From assembly GCA_030280995.1 (NCBI GenBank), contig JASXTE010000002.1, positions 40,342,183 through 40,406,182 on the forward strand: a DNA stretch of 64,000 nucleotides. The letters run 5' to 3'. The notes beneath the pieces are model-generated. The model was not told where the DNA came from, ran no database searches, and was given only the letters and a program-made list of their open reading frames with translations. Positions 43,528 through 55,491 of the stretch are shown here, piece after piece. Source of the stretch: Hemileia vastatrix. Taxonomy: Eukaryota; Basidiomycota; Pucciniomycetes; Pucciniales; Zaghouaniaceae. How positions within the stretch are numbered: position 1 is the first letter of the stretch; every line of letters begins with the position of its first letter. The translations under genes were made by a program, and so were the position numbers.

Positions 43528-46498
43528 ATGTAAAAATGTAAAAAATGTAAAAAATGTAAAAAATGTAAAAAATGTAAAAAATGTGAAAAATGTAAAAAAA
43601 TCTAAAAAAATCTAAAAAAATGTAAAAAAATGTAAAAAAATGTAAAAAAATGTAAAAAAATGTAAAAAAATGTAAAAAAATGTAAAAAAAATGTAATAAA
43701 ATGTAATAAAATGTAATAAAATGTAAAAAAATGTAAAAAAATGTAAAAAAATGTAAAAAAAATGTAAAAAAATGTAATAAAATGTAATAAAATGTAAAAA
43801 AATGTAATAAAATGTAAAAAAATGTAATAAAATGTAAAAAAATGTAAAAAAATGTAATAAAATGTAAAAAAATGTAAAAAAATGTAAAAAAATGTAAAAA
43901 AATGTAATAAAATGTAAAAAAATGTAATAAAATGTAATAAAATGTAAAAAAATGTAATAAAATGTAAAAAAATGTAATAAAATGTAATAAAATGTAAAAA
44001 AATTTAAAAAAATGTAAAAAAATGTAAAAAAATGTAAAAAAATGTAAAAAAATGTAAAAAAATGTAAAAAAATGTAAAAAAATGTAAAAAATGTAAAAAA
44101 ATGCAAAAAAATGTAAAATAATGTAAAAAAATGTAAAAAAATGTAAAAAAATGTAAAAAAATGTAAAAAAATGTAAAAAAATGTAAAAAAATGTAAAAAA
44201 ATGTAAAAAAATGTAAAAAAATGTAAAAAAATGTAAAAAAATGTTAAAAAATGTTAAAAAATGTTAAAAAATGTAAAAAAATGTAATAAAATGTAAAAAA
44301 AATGTAAAAAAGAGTAAAAAAATGTAAAAAAGAGTAAAAAAATGTAAAAAAATGTAAAAAAATGTAAAAAAATGTAAAAAAATGTAATAAAATGTAAAAA
44401 AATGTAATAAAATGTAAAAAAATGTAAAAAAATGTTAAAAAATGTTAAAAAATGTTAAAAAATGTAAAAAAATGTAATAAAATGTAAAAAAAATGTAAAA
44501 AAATGTAAAAAAATGTAAAAAAATGTAAAAAAATGTAAAAAAATCTAAAAAAATCTAAAAAAAATGTAAAAAAATGTAAAAAAATGTAAATAAATGTAAA
44601 TAAATGTAAAAAAATGTATAAAAATGTATAAAAATGTATAAAAATGTATAAAAATGTATAAAAATGTATAAAAATGTATAAAAATGTATAAAAATGTATA
44701 AAAATGTATAAAAATGTATAAAAATGTATAAAAATGTATAAAAATGTATAAAAATGTATAAAAATGTATAAAAATGTATAAAAATGTATAAAAATGTATA
44801 AAAATGTATAAAAATGTATAAAAATGTATAAAAATGTATAAAAATGTATAAAAATGTATAAAAATGTATAAAAATGTATAAAAATGTATAAAAATGTATA
44901 AAAATGTATAAAAATGTATAAAAATGTATAAAAATGTATAAAAATGTATAAAAATGTATAAAAATGTATAAAAATGTATAAAAATGTATAAAAATGTATA
45001 AAAATGTATAAAAATGTATAAAAATGTATAAAAATGTATAAAAATGTATAAAAATGTATAAAAATGTATAAAAATGTATAAAAATGTATAAAAATGTATA
45101 AAAATGTATAAAAATGTATAAAAATGTATAAAAATGTATAAAAATGTATAAAAATGTATAAAAATGTATAAAAATGTATAAAAATGTATAAAAATGTATA
45201 AAAATGTATAAAAATGTATAAAAATGTATAAAAATGTATAAAAATGTATAAAAATGTATAAAAATGTATAAAAATGTATAAAAATGTATAAAAATGTATA
45301 AAAATGTATAAAAATGTATAAAAATGTATAAAAATGTATAAAAATGTATAAAAATGTATAAAAATGTATAAAAATGTATAAAAATGTATAAAAATGTATA
45401 AAAATGTATAAAAATGTATAAAAATGTATAAAAATGTATAAAAATGTATAAAAATGTATAAAAATGTATAAAAATGTATAAAAATGTATAAAAATGTATA
45501 AAAATGTATAAAAATGTATAAAAATGTATAAAAATGTATAAAAATGTATAAAAATGTATAAAAATGTATAAAAATGTATAAAAATGTATAAAAATGTATA
45601 AAAATGTATAAAAATGTATAAAAATGTATAAAAATGTATAAAAATGTATAAAAATGTATAAAAATGTATAAAAATGTATAAAAATGTATAAAAATGTATA
45701 AAAATGTATAAAAATGTATAAAAATGTATAAAAATGTATAAAAATGTATAAAAATGTATAAAAATGTATAAAAATGTATAAAAATGTATAAAAATGTATA
45801 AAAATGTATAAAAATGTATAAAAATGTATAAAAATGTATAAAAATGTATAAAAATGTATAAAAATGTATAAAAATGTATAAAAATGTATAAAAATGTATA
45901 AAAATGTATAAAAATGTATAAAAATGTATAAAAATGTATAAAAATGTATAAAAATGTATAAAAATGTATAAAAATGTATAAAAATGTATAAAAATGTATA
46001 AAAATGTATAAAAATGTATAAAAATGTATAAAAATGTATAAAAATGTATAAAAATGTATAAAAATGTATAAAAATGTATAAAAATGTATAAAAATGTATA
46101 AAAAGGTATAAAAAGGTATAAAAAGGTATAAAAAGGTATAAAAAGGTATAAAAATGTATAAAAATGTATAAAAATGTATAAAAATGTATAAAAATGTATA
46201 AAAATGTATAAAAATGTATAAAAATGTATAAAAATGTATAAAAATGTATAAAAATGTATAAAAATGTATAAAAATGTATAAAAATGTATAAAAATGTATA
46301 AAAATGTATAAAAATGTATAAAAATGTATAAAAATGTATAAAAATGTATAAAAATGTATAAAAATGTATAAAAATGTATAAAAATGTATAAAAATGTAAA
46401 AAAAATGTAAAAAAATGTAAAAAAAAATGTAAAAAAATGTAAAAAAAAATGTAAAAAAATGTAAAAAAAAATGTTAAAAAATGTAAAAAAAAAAAAAA
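43528..46498. repeat. 3-kb 9-11-bp satellite, mainly (ATGTATAAAA)n
   Basis: From 43528 to about 44600 units are ATGTAAAAAA, ATGTAATAAA and length variants in changing mixtures. From about 44605 to 46395 nearly perfect ATGTATAAAA repeats about 180 times, interrupted only by a run of five AGGTATAAAA units at about 46104-46143. The right edge (46396-46498) returns to A-rich variants. The array replaces a few dozen T-rich bases at the matching site in H2 (about 29570). Long minus-strand open frames here are a by-product of the repeat. Confidence 0.98.
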
Positions 46499-46885
46499 AA
46501 AAATACAGATCAATTATCAAATGGGACAAAAAAGATGATAATAAGAAGAACAAAAGAAAAGACATTTCAATCAGTAATTAAGTTTCAAAAAATGAGGAAG
46601 TGACTTACCTTGAGAGCTGAGGAGTGAGAAGTATGAGAACCAACAATGGGTTATGCAAGTGAGAGATGAAGAGAAGATGAGATATATTACTGTGACAAAA
46701 TCTTAGAAAGGCTTTGCAAGTTCAAAGCTGGGAGCTGAACCAAAATGAATGAAACTGGGAAACTGGAGGAATTCATTGCAACAAGAGTGAACAGTGATTA
46801 AGATTAAGGGTAAGTGTATGATTACGGGATTAATGAAGCACTGGTAAGTCGCATACCTCACTTTCATGAATATTCCCTTAATGAT

Positions 46886-47113
46886 TACTACACAATATAG
46901 GGGGTGGACTTGCTAGCAAGTCCTCAAGCTGAACTCAGACAGAACTCAGGCACAACTCTACTTGAATACCCACCTAAAACTGTTCAGCTGAGTGGTGTTC
47001 ATCCCTGATTGTATGGTTCCTTTGTCAATAGCTCAATGTGTGTTCAATCTGTGGTGAATTTGAGTCAAAGGTTGTGGACTTGCTAGCAAGTCTGCATCCC
47101 ATATTGCATGGTG
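46886..47113 (-). mobile_element. MITE copy 3 (228 bp, reversed)
   Basis: Ends ACTACACAATATAGGGGG (left) and the complement of ACCATGCAATATGGGATGC (right). GGACTTGCTAGCAAGTCC is complete at the left, while the right version ends in CT. GAT flanks both sides (46883-46885, 47114-47116). The internal 11-bp units are near the left end, so orientation is opposite to copies 1 and 2. Nested in H3. Confidence 0.85.
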
Positions 47114-47117
47114 GATT

Positions 47118-47315
47118 ATGTGAAAAAAATTTAGGGGTTGCAGTTTTTTGTACCTAGTGCTGACTAATCATGATGAAGAAGGGAAGTGTTTTGATGACTT
47201 GTTTGGCGAAAAATATGCTGTCAAAATACACCTGTCCAGGGCAGGTGTATTTCATTTTTTGATGGCAGGTTTGCTAACTTTTTTGTGGTATTTCTGGTAA
47301 GTTTTGAGACCCCCT
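47118..47315 (-). repeat. terminus of H3
   Basis: Inverted match to 28752-28960 of H2. It contains an AAATACACCTG / CAGGTGTATTT palindrome with 11-bp arms (about 47227-47255), analogous in place to the subterminal palindrome of H1, and ends in GACCCCCT at 47315. Confidence 0.75.
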
Positions 47316-47319
47316 ATTA

Positions 47320-47781
47320 TTTTTATTATTTTTATTTTTATTATTATTATTATTATTATTATTAAATATTCTGGAGTGGCAGGAAGGACACAGGATCTTT
47401 TTTCTTTCTTTCTTTTTGTTCTGTGCATGAACATTTAGGCCACTTTCAATTCAATTCATCTCACTTCAGTTTTTTTTTCCTTCTACAATTACCTGTACTA
47501 CCTTCCCCAGTTCTATCAACTTCATAGAATAAATTGAACAGGAGATACTAGTAACTTAATAAAAAGAAAATATGTGAGGAAGCAATACTGTTAAATTAAT
47601 AGAAGAAAACAAGCAGGAAATATTGTTAACTTAATAGATAAAAAAAACAAGGGAGAGGGAGAGGGAGAGGGATATTGCTAACTAACTAACTGAATAGAGA
47701 GAAAAACACTGCTTAAAAAATATGAACTATTTCTTAACTGAATTAAAAGTGGCGCAAAAGTTGCTCTGCCTGGAAGAAAAC

Positions 47782-47821
<40 letters not shown>

Positions 47822-47830
47822 AGAGATATA
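47320..47830. repeat. microsatellites between H3 and the gene island
   Basis: (ATT)n at about 47320-47365, short TTTC and GAGGGA runs, and a pure A tract of about 40 at 47780-47818. No supported gene: the open frame 47722-47919 spans the A tract. Confidence 0.8.
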
Positions 47831-47949
47831 TACCCTGCGTCTTTACTTCTGCTCACCATTATTCTGTTGAAATATACCTTACCCTCAAAAGCATTAACTC
47901 CTTCCCCACAAATTTTTGATTAATTTTTTAAAATATCTATCTATTTATC

Positions 47950-48131
47950 TATCTACCTACCTACCTATATATATATATGAGCCTGCTACCTGTCTGCTAC
48001 ACAGACGGACAGCAGGCTTGCACACACATTGCATAATAGGCATGATTAAGGTATGGGGAAGTTAGGCTAGCAGCATGATTTGCTATTTTTTTTTAGGAAG
48101 TTAGGGCACTAGTTCTTTTATATATCTAGAT

Positions 48132-48167
<36 letters not shown>

Positions 48168-48185
48168 ATGTTTCTTCCTATTAGC
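47950..48185 (+). repeat. hairpin-headed dispersed repeat, copy 1
   Basis: Begins after a (TA)n tract with TGAGCCTGCTACC, forms a stem with GGACAGCAGGCT, and continues to GATTTGCTATTTTTTTTTAGG and AGTTCTTTTATATATC followed by a (GATA)n tail. A longer copy is at 48365-48695. Same orientation. Confidence 0.7.
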
Positions 48186-48364
48186 ACTTCATTCTCTTTT
48201 ACTTTACTTTTCTTTATCTTTAAACAAACAATTAATCATGATGGGAGTCATTCTCAAAAATTCACAATTTGGGAAGGGAGGGTTAAAAAAAGAGCAAGGT
48301 TTTTCCAAATAGCTGCACTTTAATTTTTAACCAAACATCTTTCTTTTGTATACCATCCTTGATC

Positions 48365-48695
48365 AATATATATATATATATATGAGCCTGCTACCGGTCT
48401 GCTACGCAGACGGACAGCAGGCTCACACAGACATCCGGACCTTCGGCCCGGATGTGTGTGCCTGCGTGCTACGCACCTCGCATGATAGATATATCTTACA
48501 ATCTCAGGTTTTTAGTGGAATGAGTGGTTGTGAAATGAGAATTGCTGGTGGGGCTTGCTGCATCTAGCAACGCGCAGCCCCAAGTATTCAATGTGGAATC
48601 AGTCGGGGTCAGTTAGGTTAGCGGACGAATTTGCTATTTTTTTAGGAAGTTATGGCACTAATTCTTTTATATAGATATAGATAGATAGATATATA
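48365..48695 (+). repeat. hairpin-headed dispersed repeat, copy 2
   Basis: Starts after (TA)n with GAGCCTGCT...AGCAGGCTC, an inner GTCTGC/GCAGAC stem and TAC loop, then a second hairpin ACATCCGG-ACCTTCGG-CCCGGATGT. About 120 bp absent from copy 1 follow, then the shared TTTGCTATTTTTTTAGGAAG and a GATA tail. No long open frame. A non-autonomous element or structured RNA repeat is possible; class unknown. Confidence 0.65.
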
Positions 48696-48881
48696 TAATG
48701 TAAATCAAACCAAAATATATATATATAACAAACAACCCCAAATTTACTAAAACAAAAAAATATGTAGGATAAATTGTATGCATGTGTTCTGGAATAGCAT
48801 CAATCACGTTTATATTCTATATGTCCAAGCCAGACGCATAAATGTTCATCAGCAAACATTTTTTCTATAGGTATATGTTTT

Positions 48882-48920
<39 letters not shown>

Positions 48921-49149
48921 TTACAAAATTTCTTGTAACTAAGATCAATAACTGATTGCCAATTTCACATGCAATGTCACACCCATATGTATGAGAAACA
49001 TCAGCCAAGTGTCTTGAGTGTCAAAAGAAAAATATTGTTGACGAATCATACAGTACAGCTCTTTCAGTTATACTTCTAAAATACTTTCGCGTATGCCAAC
49101 CCAGTTATGAGTTAAGATAAAAATATCAAATTGAACGAAAAATGGTTTT
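48696..49149. other. AT-rich flank downstream of SEH1
   Basis: Contains (TA)n at about 48885-48916. This is the 3' flank of SEH1; no gene seen. Confidence 0.5.
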
Positions 49150-51021
49150 TTATGTTGATCTTTCTTCGGGAGCTTCTTCTACTTCTTCTTCTTCTTCATC
49201 TTCTTCATCTTCATCTTCCTCCTCTTCCTCTTCCTCCCCTTCCTCCCCTTCCTCTTCATCATCATCTTCTTCTTCTTCTTCATCCGCACCAACACCAACA
49301 CCAACACTATTACTGTTACTATTACCATTACCATGGTCCTTTTTTGTTTCTTCATCATAATCACCACAAGAGATTTCGGCAACATTCACCCATTTCGATT
49401 CATACCCCACTTCAAAAACCCCAATACAAAAGATAACAACGTTAGTATGAAATCACATTATAACATTTTCAAGGAGAAAAAAAAAATCAATTATTGAAAA
49501 TTATAACCACTTGATGGCCCTAGCATTCTAACGCAATTACTCTAGATGATAACGAGATTTCCATATGAAGATCTGTAATTTAGACTTACTTTTCCAAACA
49601 CGAACTTTTCCGTCCGAACCACTAGTACTTAAAACTGTACCAGTGACATTCCATTCACATTTACTCATCCCACCTCCACATGCGCTAGTACCGATATTAT
49701 GATGGTGACCAGAATTATTCGGATTACTTCCAAACGACGCACCGTGCTTTTTGCCATCAGACCCGCTCCGCCTATCATCATGTAATTCAATATCTAGCTT
49801 AACTTTCCAACCAGCATTAGAACTACCATGATGCAAGATCGCATTCTGATTTGGAGCGACAAGTTTCCAAATTCGAGTGGTCCCATCTCGATGGCCAGCT
49901 GCAATCAAATGAAAATCTCTTCCACAGCTTGGAGCCCAGGCTAAACTTGAAACAGCCGTGATAGGGGTATTTTCAGATGGATGAGTTGTTCCTCCCACAC
50001 GGCTTAAGGAAAGAGCTGAGGGCTCGTTATTAGATTGAGACTTGGAGTTTTCAGCACTGGGAGACAAGATTAAAAAATTGTCCCACTGTGAAAGAGCAGT
50101 TAATTTGAATACTCTGATAACTCCTGAAGATCCTGCAGAGGCGCAAAGAAGGTCTCCCCAAAATGTTTCGGGACACCAGCTTAGTGACCAGCCTGAGGAT
50201 GAGTCTATGGGAAATTGATTTGCGTCAGCGCCTCTATGACTTGTCGAGAGTGATGGTGAAGGAGAAGAATTCGGTATTTGATTGAAAGAGCTTCGGAAGG
50301 GTGGTTGATTAGGCGATGCGAGATGATTTCGATGGGAATTAGAGACGTTGGATGAAGTGTTAAAATTTTGTGGATTGAAGCCTCTAATGGATGTGAAGTT
50401 AGGATGGTGCTGAAAATTTCCGCCAGCAGTCAAGGAATTAGGGATGATTGTACTTGTTTGTGATGTTGAGTTATAACTTGGTAGTGAAATGAGATCTATA
50501 TCATTGACCAAACTCCAATCATGGGGTGAGCTAGTATCTAAGAATGGTATTTGTTGGTTTGATAGATCAAAGTATTCAACCCGTCAGTCAAAAGTTAATA
50601 GCATTCATATTTTACTTAACGTGAGCCTTTTGATACCGCAATAAACAACATTCGCGACACCAAAGACGGAATTTGATCTTACCCACGCATTCATAAATCC
50701 GAAGATGATTGTCAGTCGAGATAGACGCCAGCTTGAGACTAGTTTCCGATGGGCTGAAACCAATATCACGGATTGTACCTTTGGAATCAGCCAAGATTGC
50801 TCTTTGAGACCATCTGGGTAAATTTGATGCAGTTTGATTCAGCAATGTTTGAGGTTTGGAATCTGATTTTTTATTGGAGCTATGAGCCATCGTAGGTCGA
50901 TCTGCAGTTTTTAATTAAGGAAAAATAAAATATTGTCAACCATTAAGCATTTAAGTATAATTTCTTGAGAAAAACATTATTAACAAAGCAAACAGAAAAT
51001 GGTCAAAAACAATGATGATAG

Positions 51022-51052
<31 letters not shown>

Positions 51053-51469
51053 GGAGCAAAATAAATAAAATGAAATGAAATCCGTCTAATACGTTAAGAC
51101 GTATACTATGTAACTCAAATAAAATAAATCGGTTCAAGATAATGGACTACCTTGATCCCAAATTCTGATTGTCCCATCGATCCCGGCGCTTGCGAGTAAT
51201 TCACCATGAACAGGGTCAGACCAAACAACTTTAACAACAGGACCTTCATGAGCAGCCCAAGCTTGTGTGGTAGGAGCAATTGGCGAGATCTGGGCTGTAT
51301 CGGAAGAAGGTTCAGGATACAGTGGCCAATTTCCAGTGACGGGATCGGCACAAAGCACATAAAGATGATGGTCAAGGGATGAAACGGCGAGCCGAGTGCC
51401 GTAGTAGTTGAAGGCAAGAGAGGAGATAAGATCCTTGTTGGGCAAAGGAAGAAAATGAGTCTGGGCCAT
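49150..51469 (-). CDS. SEH1: nucleoporin SEH1 (WD40 protein of the Nup84/Nup107 and SEA/GATOR2 complexes)
   Basis: Four exons on the minus strand: 51151-51469, 50683-50901, 49590-50537 and 49150-49409. All introns are GT-AG (starts GTAGTC, GTAAGA, GTAAGT) and phases agree, giving 581 residues. The start at MAQTH is chosen; an in-frame ATG lies eight codons upstream. Six-bladed WD40 landmarks include I-D-G-T-I-R-I-W-D, D-N-H-L-R-I-Y-E, D-G-T-T-R-I-W-K and S-D-G-K-V-R-V-W-K. The order of these and the W-S-x-x-A-I-L-A-D-S segment is that of Seh1. It is longer than yeast and animal Seh1 because of a Ser/Asn-rich insertion (about 199-294) and a Glu/Asp-rich tail (about 537-575) written by a TTC-type microsatellite. 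Known roles are nuclear pore outer ring and TORC1 regulation. Confidence 0.9.
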
Positions 51470-51805
51470 CACAAGAATATGAGTTGGAAGCAAACGCGTC
51501 CCAGAGCAAGGCGCAAGCAGATGAAAGGATGATTAAAGAGGAAGAAGAAAAAGATCAAAAGATCTAGAGTACAAGAAGCAGCAGAAAGATAAAGCCAAAA
51601 CAACAACCCAGCTCCAAAAGTGAAAAGCAAATGTTATAAAAGTTAAAAATTTAAATCAAAATAATCACAAAGGGGGAGAATCAGGCATGATAGTTCATGC
51701 ATCTAAGTTTGAATTGAATTGCATCTCTCTCTACTCAACACTCAACTACATCTTCCATCTTGTTCTCTGCACATTCCCATTCACTCATTCTTACACCAAA
51801 CCAAA
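51470..51805. promoter_or_regulatory. intergenic region between coronin and SEH1
   Basis: 336 bp between the coronin stop and the SEH1 start. It must hold the coronin terminator and SEH1 promoter. On the minus strand it is pyrimidine-rich in the part next to SEH1. No TATA box is obvious. Confidence 0.5.
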
Positions 51806-54175
51806 CTAAACATCACTTGTAAGCTCCATAATCTTTTTCTGATTCGTCCTTAGTTTTTCAAGCCTGCCAAGAAATCAAATAAAAACATGTCCAACAAATG
51901 ATTAGCAACTTTGATCTATCAGCATATCCTATCATACGTACTGCAGCTCTAAATTACGGATCAAATAATCACGTTCCGCCAACTCTTCTTTGAGACTAGA
52001 GTTTTCCTTCTGCAATTTTTCAAAGTCACTCTCAGTGATACTTCCGCCATTGCTTTCACGACCATTTTGATTAAGCGATCGATTTCGGCCACGGGGAGAG
52101 CCTCCTGGAGAGGCGTTCTGCTCTTCTACCCGGTCAGTCATACTAGACGGAGGTGGAAGAGTGTCTTCTTTTTTCGGTGTAGGCGCGCGCTCAACAGATG
52201 GCGGTGGGGGAGGGGCAGCTTGACTAGTGGTACTTGCATACACTGTCGGCTTGATAGGCGGTGGGGCCGTCTCTGCCAGGCTTTCAAGATCCACGAGAAT
52301 GGGCTCGGCTGTCTTGCCACTGAAAAATTCGGCAGCAGATAGTGCAGGAATTCCCGCCTGTGCGGGGGGATAAATATCTGCCTGAAAGCTATCCGACTAA
52401 AGAGATCAAATAAATTTAAATGAGCACTAAACCATCTAAAAATAAGTGATATTTAGGAATTACTTTTCTAGGCACAATGAACGAGATTGGCTCAACCAAG
52501 TAATTTGTCACTTTGAATGCCTTAGCGATCTCACATTCTTGTGTGTTGAGAGCTCGGCGAGGGAGCCAACACATACCACGCTGAGGTTCACTAGACTTGT
52601 ACTCAGTTCTGCAAAATAATAAAAGTCATTCGTACCACAACAAAACATTTGGTGGTAAGATTAACATTGCAGCACTAACAAATAATGCCTATATTCCCAT
52701 CAGGAGAAGTGAATTAGTTATGATTAGTTCAACGTGTAATTAAGTGGTCATAATGCTTACAGATCATCGGCTTCATATTCATAATAGCGAATATTCCCAT
52801 CACCCTTGCCAGCAAGAAACTTGATAAATCAAAGAATCAGAGTTTTATAAATACAGAGAGTCATAGAAAAGAATAGGAAAAATTGAAAGCTTACTAGAAT
52901 ATCGTTGTCAGACCAAAAGGGCATTAAAGTACCAGAACTTGTATCTACAGTCATTTGTTTCACAGGCCCTCCAGATATGTTTCCAGCATTCCAAACGAAA
53001 ACCTGTCTATCACTTAATTTACTAAATCCTGTTGTGCAAATCCGATCTAGTCTCCCCATCCATTCGACTCGAGAGCCCTTGATTCCTGTGTGAGAGTCGG
53101 CGATGGATGCCAACTTACCACTACGAAGATCAAATATCCTTAATTTTTTGTCTTTACAGGTACTGTGTTGGGTTATGATATATGTGAGGTTTAAAGAATG
53201 GTGACACATGTCGTGAAAGAAATGAGTAAATATTTGGAGATTAACCGAAGAGGTAGCAAAACAACCTATAGGACGTGTATGAGTGCAGGGGCTCAACTTA
53301 CGTGGCCAACAGTGTTCCAGTCCAATTGAAGCTTATGCTGCCCACCATATCAGGCTGTTGTGGGAACTCCACCACTGCAGCACCTTGTTCAACGTCCCAA
53401 ATCTTGACTTCCATGCTAGCACTCGCCAACACCCCTTGGGCAGCAGGATGCCATTTTACATGGCCAGCTTTTCTGCCATGTCCAGACAATTTAGATAATG
53501 GCTCCAGATCGGAAACTTCAGGGTTTTCACTCTTCAAAGCAGCTTGCAGCTTACTCTCGATAATCCTGGTCAACACCACTTTTCCATCTTCGCCCACTGA
53601 AGCGACTAGGTCATCATCAAAAGGCGAGAAGGCAGTGTCTAGCACTGGAGCAGTATGAGCTCGACAAAGAGGATAGAGATCTGGAAGTTTGCCTGTGTGA
53701 GTAAGAGGGCAGATAAGGAAGGCACCACCACCGGAAGCCTGATAGCTAAATAAACCCAAAATAATAAAATCAAGTCAACTAAAGCTAACTGGATGAGGTT
53801 GCACAAATTGAAGGGCCGAAAAACATGGTGCTAAGGATTGTTTAAAAGTTTGTCATACTTGACAGAAAGATATTTCGGATTTGCAGCTGCTAAATTTGTG
53901 TCCCAAGCAGAAGCAGAAACTTTGATATTGTCGAAGCAAAGCTCCCGTTTGGAGGAATTTCCATAGCTAGATCCAAGTCCAAGTAGAAGAGAATCAGACA
54001 GATATTCGATTGATAGATGAAGAGAAGATAGACTTACACATGTCTATATGAGCTTTGACGAACAAACCGACTAAGATGAAGAATCCCAATAAAGCAGAAT
54101 CAGACGTTTATCCATAACCACCAGCAAAGGAAACCAACAAACGGCAACCAGAAATCTCAATCAAACTCACCTCAT
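51806..54175 (-). CDS. CRN1: coronin, actin-binding WD40 protein
   Basis: Nine exons on the minus strand: 54171-54175, 54038-54070, 53859-53966, 53302-53745, 53162-52895, 52819-52761, 52608-52464, 52396-51942 and 51863-51806. All splice phases agree, giving 524 residues. The first exon is only five bases (ATGAG) and the second 33. The N-terminus (M-S-R-F-V-R, then K-R-E-L-C-F-D-N-I and the V-N-Y-Q-A-S-G-G-G-A-F run) is the coronin signature. A beta-propeller follows to about residue 390, then a proline-rich linker (about 400-450) and a C-terminal coiled coil (about 475-522) that oligomerises coronins. Family role: binding F-actin and Arp2/3 at cortical actin patches. The C-terminal exon ends in a 19-codon segment. 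Confidence 0.92.
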
Positions 54176-55491
54176 CTTCGCGTCAGGACTTTCCCAGTCA
54201 ATCCAATCAAAATCACAATCACCAAACCCCAGAGGACGACAAGGAATTCCAAGATTGTAAAATAGTGGTGGTGAATGGATTGATGGAACGAAAGACGGAT
54301 GATTGTTGGTGTGGATGGGAAAACGACAGTGCGATGCTGAGGACTGAACGCCGTCAAGCGGATGTCGGCCAAAGAAGACCGCAACGAATTGGCGCCAGGC
54401 TGTGTGTTTCTCTCTTGCCGCTCGCTTGGCCTGCCATCAATTCCCTTTCCAGCGACGCTTTAGCAGCCACAACACTATCAGTCTCTCATCCCTATTATGA
54501 TAACCAAAAACCCAGCTACAGAAGTTATGTTGAAAGTGCCATGAGCAGAAGTTTATCTTTTATCAATCCTTTTTTCCCAAAAAATTTGATGAAAAATCCA
54601 TGAAAAACACGCTTTTTTTTTTTTGGTTCAAAATCAAAATATTTTCTTTTTCAAAGAAGAAACTGATACTTAGTAATTAAAAATTTCCCCCCCCCCCAAA
54701 AAAAAAAAAAAAAAAAAATCCTTTTTGGTGAAAAAAAAAAAGTGAAGAAAGAAAAATGATTTTTTTTTTCTTTTGCCAACAAAAATATTTCTTTCAAAAT
54801 TTCTGAGCTAATGCACCCCTTCCTTTAAATATACCATTAGGGCATATCATAAGTTGTATTAATTGGCCTAGAAGGAGTGAAGGTTGAGCAAAAACAGGCA
54901 AACAAAATGCACATGAACTTCTTTTTTCAAGAGGAAAATTTTGGGTATTGGCCAAATGTTAGCTTCATGAAGGATAGATGAAGAAGAAAGAAAGTGAAAT
55001 TTTTCACATTAAAGTGACAATCAAGTTCTGGTGGCTTCTTCTGGTTACTACTTGGGTTTTTTTGTTTAGTACTAATTGTCTTTACAGGCAATGCAATAAT
55101 TCTTCCATTCAACTCAAGAGAGAAAGAAAAAGAAAAAAACTTCAATAACTTAGCCATTGCCTTACATCGCGTTACAAACACTACCTACCAGCTTTATCCT
55201 TATTATTATTAAGAAAATGGGTGAATACGTGGTATATTTAAAATCTCAAACGATTTTACTTGAAAATCTTAATTCATTAATTTTTATTTTAAACGAAAAT
55301 TAAAATCGTGCACATTGGAGTATACTGACAAAAGTGAATGAATTTTTGTAAAAGAAGTTGGTGTGTAATTTGGTACAAAGTAAACAATAATGTCACAAGA
55401 TATTAATGCAGCCTCGTTGTAAAGGTTCTCATACGGAAGAGTAAAGTAGAGATAATAGCATCATTCATACATCTAAAAATATACCATACTT
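54176..55491. other. intergenic region between coronin and the 582-aa gene
   Basis: 54176-54420 is the coronin 5' flank. The rest is AT-rich with A and C runs (about 54689-54720) and no supported gene; the open frame 54265-54603 on the plus strand overlaps the coronin promoter and has no recognisable content. Confidence 0.5.

Larger units (their letters stand above)
32037..47315 (-). mobile_element. Harbinger-like relative H3, split by Gypsy copy B
   Basis: The Myb-side end is at about 32037 (its last 25 or so bases seem lost where H2 abuts). The other end is at 47315 with the tip AGGGGGTCTCAAAAC read inward. From 32037 the order is Myb 5' flank, Myb-like relic (+), insertion of Gypsy copy B (33512-42358), GGCAATACCC repeat relic, T/A-rich interior with a 3-kb satellite, MITE copy 3 and terminus. 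No transposase or oxygenase is left. Confidence 0.65.

Noticed and set aside
43612..44106. 164-codon minus-strand frame
   Set aside because: Same cause: A-rich satellite with no stop on the complementary strand.
43528..46498. CRISPR array or telomere
   Set aside because: No unique spacers between repeats and the unit is not a telomeric motif.
44445..46565. Open frames of 706 and 652 codons on the minus strand
   Set aside because: They are the 10-bp satellite read in frame; three units make ten codons without a stop, giving a decapeptide repeat. No gene signal.
49131..49436. Ser- or Leu-rich frames on the plus strand
   Set aside because: Shadows of the microsatellite coding the acidic tail of SEH1.
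54265..54603. 112-codon plus-strand gene
   Set aside because: Overlaps the coronin first exon and promoter region on the other strand, with no recognisable domain.
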